Origin: Planctomycetota bacterium
GTDB taxonomy: Bacteria; JAJVIF01; JAPKYR01
NCBI GenBank assembly: GCA_030673355.1
Contig: DAOVJF010000163.1
Location: 1 to 6,366 of the forward strand
Length of the DNA: 6,366 nucleotides
Direction: 5' to 3'
In this document: piece by piece, positions 1 through 3,461 of the stretch
Layout of the letters: each line of letters begins with the position of its first letter
How positions within the stretch are numbered: position 1 is the first letter of the stretch
Program-made: the position numbers and the translations under genes
Notes under the pieces: generated by a model
Database searches by the model: none
The model's input: only the letters and a program-made list of their open reading frames with translations
Told to the model about the DNA's origin: nothing

Positions 1-490
1 TGCACACTTCCATGAAAAATCGACTGTCGGGCTTCTGGAGTCCGAGATCGGCGGAGAGTTCGGTCGATTTGAAATACTTCATCAGGCCGGTCCGGGCAAG
101 TTTCTCTTTCATGTAGTCCGGCTGGTTCGCGGCGAGTGCGAGGATATAATTGTCGGCAAGCTTCCGGATTACTTCCTCGACACCGTCGGTTAAAGTCACT
201 TCCTCATGCCTGGTAAATATTCTCTTAACCAGTTCCACACCGACTTTCCCGGCACGATCGCGGTCCGGCTGGAGATATTGCCAGATCACGCTTTTTAAAA
301 ATGACGGAGAATATGATTTTATCGCGCGTTCTCTCGCCTCATCGAATTCACCATCCGATATCTTTCTTCCAAGTTCATCAGACAACAACGAGATGGTCGT
401 ATCCCGCACGAAATCCATATCCCCAGAGTCATCGACAATCGGACCACCGACATCGAACAAAACCGCTATTATTGGTTGGCTTGATGACAT
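1..490 (-). CDS. HAD-superfamily hydrolase-like protein, C-terminal part cut by window edge
   Basis: The 163 visible residues read without a stop from ATG at 490-488 to the left edge. The N-terminus carries HAD motif I on a hydrophobic strand (IIAVLFDVGGPIVDD, residues 7-21), with D13 as the presumed nucleophile. An alpha-helical cap follows (about 25-100), then a motif II strand (YILALAANQPD, 115-125) and the motif III lysine (LQKPD, K153). Motif IV should lie beyond the edge. HAD enzymes hydrolyse phosphate esters or C-halogen bonds through an aspartyl intermediate, usually in the cytoplasm. No signal peptide is visible. Two oddities stand out: the general-acid Asp expected two residues after D13 is Gly15, and the Ser/Thr expected in motif II appears to be Ala. 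These changes make ordinary DxDxT phosphatase activity doubtful; the substrate is unknown. No Shine-Dalgarno precedes the ATG. A TTG two codons upstream (496-494) is an alternative start. Confidence 0.85.
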   Translation of the reverse strand, partial: MSSSQPIIAVLFDVGGPIVDDSGDMDFVRDTTISLLSDELGRKISDGEFDEARERAIKSYSPSFLKSVIWQYLQPDRDRAGKVGVELVKRIFTRHEEVTLTDGVEEVIRKLADNYILALAANQPDYMKEKLARTGLMKYFKSTELSADLGLQKPDSRFFMEVC

Positions 491-499
491 TTGCAAGGG

Positions 500-528
500 A
501 GTATAACACCCTGCAGAGGTTGAGTAAA
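500..528 (-). promoter_or_regulatory. Candidate sigma-70 promoter of the HAD gene, giving a near-leaderless mRNA
   Basis: On the minus strand, TTTACT (528-523) is followed after exactly 17 bases by TATACT (505-500). These match the -35 and -10 consensus at 4/6 and 5/6 positions. The -10 box ends only 9 bases before the ATG at 490, so transcription would start about 0-4 bases before the start codon. That agrees with the lack of a ribosome binding site. It is a motif match only. Confidence 0.5.
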
Positions 529-549
529 AGGCTCTGATTCGATTTATAC

Positions 550-568
550 CCGGCTTAACAAGTGCCGG
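550..568. other. Small hairpin between the secreted-protein gene and the HAD gene
   Basis: CCGGC (550-554) and GCCGG (564-568) form a perfect 5-bp stem with a 9-base loop. There is no T-run on either side, so it is a poor intrinsic terminator. It lies in the 117-base gap 491-607, which holds no gene; the only other signal there is the HAD promoter. Confidence 0.25.
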
Positions 569-607
569 CCATGCGCGAGGACTTAAACTGAATGAGAAAT
601 GGACATC

Positions 608-1813
608 TCATTGGGCTTGGAGAGGGGTTGTCTCAATCACAACGGGGAAAACTTCACTTATCCTCAGCACCGGTTCTCCGGACCCCCCGTAACCGACAAG
701 GTAATATTCGGCATTGGAGATCCTGTGGTAGGTGTAATTACCCGACGGCATCCCGGCAAGGGTGTCCGACTGCTGGACATCCTGCCCCCTGAACGGGTTC
801 GGGAAGCTGATATAGGCGAATCCTTCGGCCTCGCATTGCGGGACATTGAACGGCAGATCGAGATTCTGGAAATAATACTCGTTCAAAATCTGGGCTATCT
901 GGAATGTATAGCGTGCAACCTGCTTGTCATCCTCTGAAAGCCCGGCAGTCTGGCGATACAGGAGGTCGTAATCGCCATTCGACGCCACATTTATTTCCCG
1001 TCGGATAACGTCGATAGTTCCGGCCACCTCGATATAGGCATACAGCATAACCCTGTTGGTATCAAAATATTCATACTTAATATCCCCGGGAGTCGGGGTA
1101 GTCACATTTCTTATCGGTTCCGATGTGTAAGGATTCAGTGGTTCGATCAGGACATGGTTGGTTTCTAAGAGCTCTGCGAACGATACTGGAAAACGCCCAT
1201 TTTCACTGCGGAAACTCAGGATCGATGCGGAATAATTTATCAGCGCGGCGATTACCCAGTTTTCGTGACCCATTTCACCGCCAGCCCACTCGCCGCCAAT
1301 CACCCAGGCGAAATACCTCGGCGCGTCGGGATAACTGAAAAACCTTGGATCTGTGGATAACCTGGTAGGAACCCGTTCAGTGGATCGAACAGGCGTATCG
1401 ACCTGGAACCTTGAAAACCCGGCATCGCCGACCATATCGAAAGCGGCGATAATCCCTAAAATAAAATCAGCGCCCTTGATTTCCGACACCGCGTGCTGGA
1501 CATCGAGCGGAACAACCGGTCCCAGGAACCCACGCACATTTTCATGCACGCTCTCGAATTTCCAGATATCATGAAGTGCCGATAATGCCGAGTTTATCGC
1601 GGTCTCCCGGCCAAGAAGCGGTGTGCCCGCTGAAAGCGACATCAGCAGTGTAGCATCCGCATAACCTGAGTCTTCACCGCCAAGTTCCTGGTAGGTAATC
1701 CTCACCGGGAATCCCTCCTCCCAGTCCTGGGATAACCCGGGGACCTGTGCTGTGAAGCAAAAGATCGCGGCACAAGTGAAAATGATAGATATTTTAAGGG
1801 ATACAGCTTTCAT
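608..1813 (-). CDS. Secreted protein with two pseudopilin-like C-terminal modules, function unknown
   Basis: This 401-residue protein starts with a Sec-type signal peptide: MKAVSLK, a hydrophobic core to about residue 22, and likely cleavage near 22-29. The mature protein should therefore be exported. Residues 30-185 match nothing I recognise. Residues 186-262 look like the C-terminal half of a type II secretion major pseudopilin (GspG type): a helix with IAALINYSASILSFR, then NGRFPVSFAELL, an NPYTSEP segment and a beta-rich stretch IKYEYFDTNRVMLYAY. A second, looser copy runs from about 299 to 376 (FQIAQILNEYYF, NPFRGQ, NYTYHRISNAEYYLVGYG). The pilin N-terminal helix and prepilin peptidase site are absent, so it is not itself a pilin. 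Start choice rests on the signal peptide, since no strong ribosome binding site precedes it. It follows the anti-sigma gene by 99 bases, but a terminator lies between them. Regulation by the adjacent sigma factor is possible but unproven. Confidence 0.88.
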   Translation of the reverse strand: MKAVSLKISIIFTCAAIFCFTAQVPGLSQDWEEGFPVRITYQELGGEDSGYADATLLMSLSAGTPLLGRETAINSALSALHDIWKFESVHENVRGFLGPVVPLDVQHAVSEIKGADFILGIIAAFDMVGDAGFSRFQVDTPVRSTERVPTRLSTDPRFFSYPDAPRYFAWVIGGEWAGGEMGHENWVIAALINYSASILSFRSENGRFPVSFAELLETNHVLIEPLNPYTSEPIRNVTTPTPGDIKYEYFDTNRVMLYAYIEVAGTIDVIRREINVASNGDYDLLYRQTAGLSEDDKQVARYTFQIAQILNEYYFQNLDLPFNVPQCEAEGFAYISFPNPFRGQDVQQSDTLAGMPSGNYTYHRISNAEYYLVGYGGSGEPVLRISEVFPVVIETTPLQAQ

Positions 1814-1854
1814 AGATTTTCTGAGCCTGGTTTTCCAGTTCGCCGGATTTATCG

Positions 1855-1885
1855 AATTAAAACGACCGAGGAACCTCCTCGGCCG
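1855..1885 (-). terminator. Intrinsic terminator after the sigma/anti-sigma genes
   Basis: Read on the minus strand, CGGCCGAGGA (1885-1876) pairs with TCCTCGGTCG (1872-1863) across a 3-base loop, and TTTTAATT (1862-1855) follows directly. The stem has ten pairs, one being G-U in the minus-strand RNA. In plus-strand RNA that position is an A-C mismatch and the T-run is missing, so the structure is oriented for minus-strand transcripts. It sits 28 bases beyond the anti-sigma stop codon. Confidence 0.8.
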
Positions 1886-1912
1886 TTATCGTTATCAAAT
1901 TTTCAAATCGAT

Positions 1913-2536
1913 TCAACGGATGGGTGTATCACTTTCTTCATCCTGCCAGGTTGTGTGGATATACCCGTCATTTTCATCCCCGCCGGGCTGTCCCGCGGCT
2001 TCACGATACGCCATCTCAAGTTCATCGATAGCTTTCGCGTGTTGATCCGGATTACTATCGCTACCGCCGAGTACCATTGAATCACCGTTGTTGATAAGAA
2101 TCAACGCACTCGAATTCGACTGGCCCATAGTCTGATCGGCCTGGCCGTCCATGCGGGTCACGATACCTGTTCCGACACCGAACGCAAGAACGCTCACCAG
2201 CACGAAACTGGTTGCCGCAAGCGCCCAGTTACGATGCGCCTGGAAAAATGGATGCGCGAGAATCCCCGATAATCCCCTTGCGGGAGCGACCTCTTCGAGT
2301 TTCCCGGCAAGTCTTTCAAAGAACCCGGCCGGCACTTCAACCGGATTCTCCTTTATATCGTTGATGAGGTCCTTCATCAGCGCATACGAATTCAGTTCCT
2401 CAAAACACTGGGGACAGTCGGCAAGATGCTCATCGAGTTCCAGGTTTTCCTCGGGGGTAATTTCGCCGTCGAGTCGTTTATGTATCAGGTTTTGGTGGTA
2501 ACTACAGCCTGACTTTTTCTTTTTATTCTTAAACAT
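1913..2536 (-). CDS. Membrane-anchored zinc-finger (ZAS/zf-HC2) anti-sigma factor
   Basis: This 207-residue protein should bind and inhibit the ECF sigma factor encoded just upstream. A lysine-rich start leads into a ZAS-type domain with HLADCPQC, giving candidate zinc ligands C11, H37, C41 and C44 (H14 is an alternative first ligand). The spacing C-x25-H-x3-C-x2-C is the classical anti-sigma zinc-finger pattern. A linker of about 55 residues includes VPAGFFERLAGKL, a helical stretch often seen after zf-HC2 domains. One membrane helix follows at about 104-127, flanked by HRN and TRMD. The remaining 80 residues are Ser/Gly/Asp/Gln-rich and should face the periplasm; they resemble no sensor domain I know. 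The gene starts 59 bases after the sigma stop codon, consistent with co-transcription, and a terminator follows it. The ribosome binding site is weak: GGAG lies 17 bases before the ATG, with only AGG closer. Family and topology are well supported; the inducing signal is unknown. Confidence 0.93.
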   Translation of the reverse strand: MFKNKKKKSGCSYHQNLIHKRLDGEITPEENLELDEHLADCPQCFEELNSYALMKDLINDIKENPVEVPAGFFERLAGKLEEVAPARGLSGILAHPFFQAHRNWALAATSFVLVSVLAFGVGTGIVTRMDGQADQTMGQSNSSALILINNGDSMVLGGSDSNPDQHAKAIDELEMAYREAAGQPGGDENDGYIHTTWQDEESDTPIR

Positions 2537-2595
2537 AATTATTTGTTCGCCTGCTCCATCGCGTATATTTGTCAGCCCTCCGTCCCTCTGTGTAT

Positions 2596-3234
2596 TCAGC
2601 CGAAATGTACTTTCCCCTCCATCGGCCCCGACACCAGGATCTCCTTAAGTTTTCTCCGGGCATAATGGAGTCGGCTCTTTACGGTGCCGCGGCTGATTCC
2701 AAGCGTTTCCGATACTTCCTCGATCGAGTAACCCTCAATTTCGAAAAGTACAAGCACACTGCGCATTTTCGGGCTTATATATCCAAAAGCCTTCTGTACA
2801 ACCGAACTCCTGTCGGATTGCATGAAAAGCTCGTCGGGATTCCTGCTGGGTTTTTCTTTCTCGACAAATACCTGCTCGCTGTCATCATGATAGAACGTGT
2901 TTTCCTTCTTTTTCTTCCTCAGGAAATTCTTAAACTGGTTTGCGGTGATCTGGAAGATCCATTCCTTGAACTTGCCCCGGTCTCTCAACTGGTGGAAGTA
3001 CTTATAGGCTTTGAAATAAGATTCCTGGAGCAGGTCCTCGGCTTCAGGGCGGTTCCCCGTAAGACGCAGTGCAAAATTATAAAGCTCGGTGCGAATACTG
3101 TTCACCAGGTCCGTAAACAATTCCTGGCGTACTTTTGCCTGGTCTAACGACTTGTCGCCTTCAAAGGTTGCAGCACGATCCAACATTTTCTGGCCCTCAC
3201 TCACACCGGGAGGGGGATGGGGTTCGGGAATCAT
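2596..3234 (-). CDS. ECF-subfamily RNA polymerase sigma-70 factor
   Basis: This 212-residue protein has the two-domain ECF architecture. Sigma region 2 spans about 46-112, with the core-binding motif AEDLLQESYFKAYKYF (65-80) and the -10 recognition helix region FKEWIFQITANQFKNFL. A lysine-rich acidic linker (107-140) follows, then sigma region 4 at about 144-200 with the helix-turn-helix YSIEEVSETLGISRGTVKSR (169-188), which should contact the -35 element. There is no region 1.1 or 3. An extra N-terminal stretch of about 40 residues (PEPHPPPGVSEGQ and on) is longer than in a minimal ECF factor. I chose the ATG at 3234 because GGAG lies 6 bases upstream; Met17 is an alternative with a weaker site. 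The next gene is the cognate anti-sigma factor. Such factors often activate their own promoter, and the divergent region upstream is the place to look. The exact ECF group cannot be assigned by eye. Confidence 0.97.
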   Translation of the reverse strand: MIPEPHPPPGVSEGQKMLDRAATFEGDKSLDQAKVRQELFTDLVNSIRTELYNFALRLTGNRPEAEDLLQESYFKAYKYFHQLRDRGKFKEWIFQITANQFKNFLRKKKKENTFYHDDSEQVFVEKEKPSRNPDELFMQSDRSSVVQKAFGYISPKMRSVLVLFEIEGYSIEEVSETLGISRGTVKSRLHYARRKLKEILVSGPMEGKVHFG

Positions 3235-3240
3235 CTCAAA

Positions 3241-3244
3241 CTCC
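3241..3244 (-). promoter_or_regulatory. Ribosome binding site of the sigma factor gene
   Basis: GGAG on the minus strand lies 6 bases before the ATG at 3234-3232, which supports the longer N-terminus of the sigma factor. Confidence 0.65.
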
Positions 3245-3268
3245 AGTTATCCTCCGGTCGGGTTTTTG

Positions 3269-3277
3269 TGTATATCA
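3269..3277 (-). promoter_or_regulatory. Candidate extended -10 promoter of the sigma/anti-sigma genes
   Basis: The minus strand reads TGATATACA, an extended -10 motif (TG-n-TATACA, 4/6 in the hexamer), 34 bases before the sigma start codon. No good -35 box sits 16-18 bases upstream. Alternatively, TTGAAC on the minus strand (3310-3305), inside the inverted repeat, resembles the GAAC core of many ECF -35 elements, with CATCTA 17 bases downstream; that would allow autoregulation. Neither can be confirmed by eye. Confidence 0.35.
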
Positions 3278-3304
3278 AGTTAGATGCGGTTACCCGCCCG
3301 GAGG

Positions 3305-3329
3305 TTCAAATTGGACGCATCAATTTGAA
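3305..3329. repeat. Perfect 9-bp inverted repeat in the divergent intergenic region, candidate operator
   Basis: TTCAAATTG (3305-3313) and CAATTTGAA (3321-3329) are exact reverse complements separated by 7 bases (GACGCAT). The pairing resumes after one mismatch (3302-3303 with 3331-3332). The arm spacing puts the half-site centres 16 bases apart. It has no T-run, so it is not a terminator. Its place between two divergent genes suggests a protein-binding site; no regulator is identified. Confidence 0.6.
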
Positions 3330-3421
3330 GCTTTACTATATAGATTATCGCATCAAACCGGGAATTTGGCAATATTTACATACGTATTCCTAAACCATCG
3401 CACCCGTTAATGCACTTGAAA

Positions 3422-3449
3422 TTTACAGGATTTCCTTTATATTTATACT
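3422..3449 (+). promoter_or_regulatory. Candidate sigma-70 promoter of the lipoprotein gene
   Basis: TTTACA (3422-3427, 5/6 to TTGACA), a 16-base spacer, then TATACT (3444-3449, 5/6 to TATAAT). It closely resembles the promoter of the HAD gene. The expected transcription start, near 3455-3457, would fall on the ribosome binding site. Either the mRNA leader is extremely short or a promoter further upstream is the real one. Confidence 0.45.
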
Positions 3450-3451
3450 AT

Positions 3452-3456
3452 GGAGG
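3452..3456 (+). promoter_or_regulatory. Strong ribosome binding site that favours a GTG start at 3462
   Basis: GGAGG lies 5 bases before GTG (3462-3464). The in-frame ATG at 3450 overlaps this site and has only T/A-rich sequence before it, so the GTG is the better start. Either choice leaves the signal peptide intact. Confidence 0.7.
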
Positions 3457-3461
3457 TTTTA

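Noticed and set aside
150..506. 118-codon plus-strand open frame
   Set aside because: It is antisense to the HAD gene; the product is Ser/Thr-rich low-complexity sequence typical of a shadow frame.
550..568. CCGGC-N9-GCCGG hairpin as a terminator for the secreted-protein gene
   Set aside because: A 5-bp stem with a 9-base loop and no T-run on either strand does not meet the pattern of an intrinsic terminator.
1826..1837. CTGG-TTTT-CCAG small hairpin just upstream of the secreted-protein gene
   Set aside because: A 4-bp stem is too short to support a regulatory or termination role.
2151..2501. 116-codon plus-strand open frame
   Set aside because: It is antisense to the anti-sigma factor, whose zinc motif and membrane helix are clear.
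2569..3147. 192-codon plus-strand open frame
   Set aside because: It lies entirely antisense to the sigma factor gene, whose protein has clear conserved domains; the plus-strand translation shows no family features.
3311..3339. TTGGAC-17-TACTAT as a plus-strand promoter
   Set aside because: Only 3/6 and 4/6 matches; weaker than the TTTACA/TATACT pair further downstream.
3380..3387. ATACGTAT palindrome in the divergent intergenic region
   Set aside because: An 8-bp palindrome in A/T-rich DNA is expected by chance and is not linked to a promoter element.
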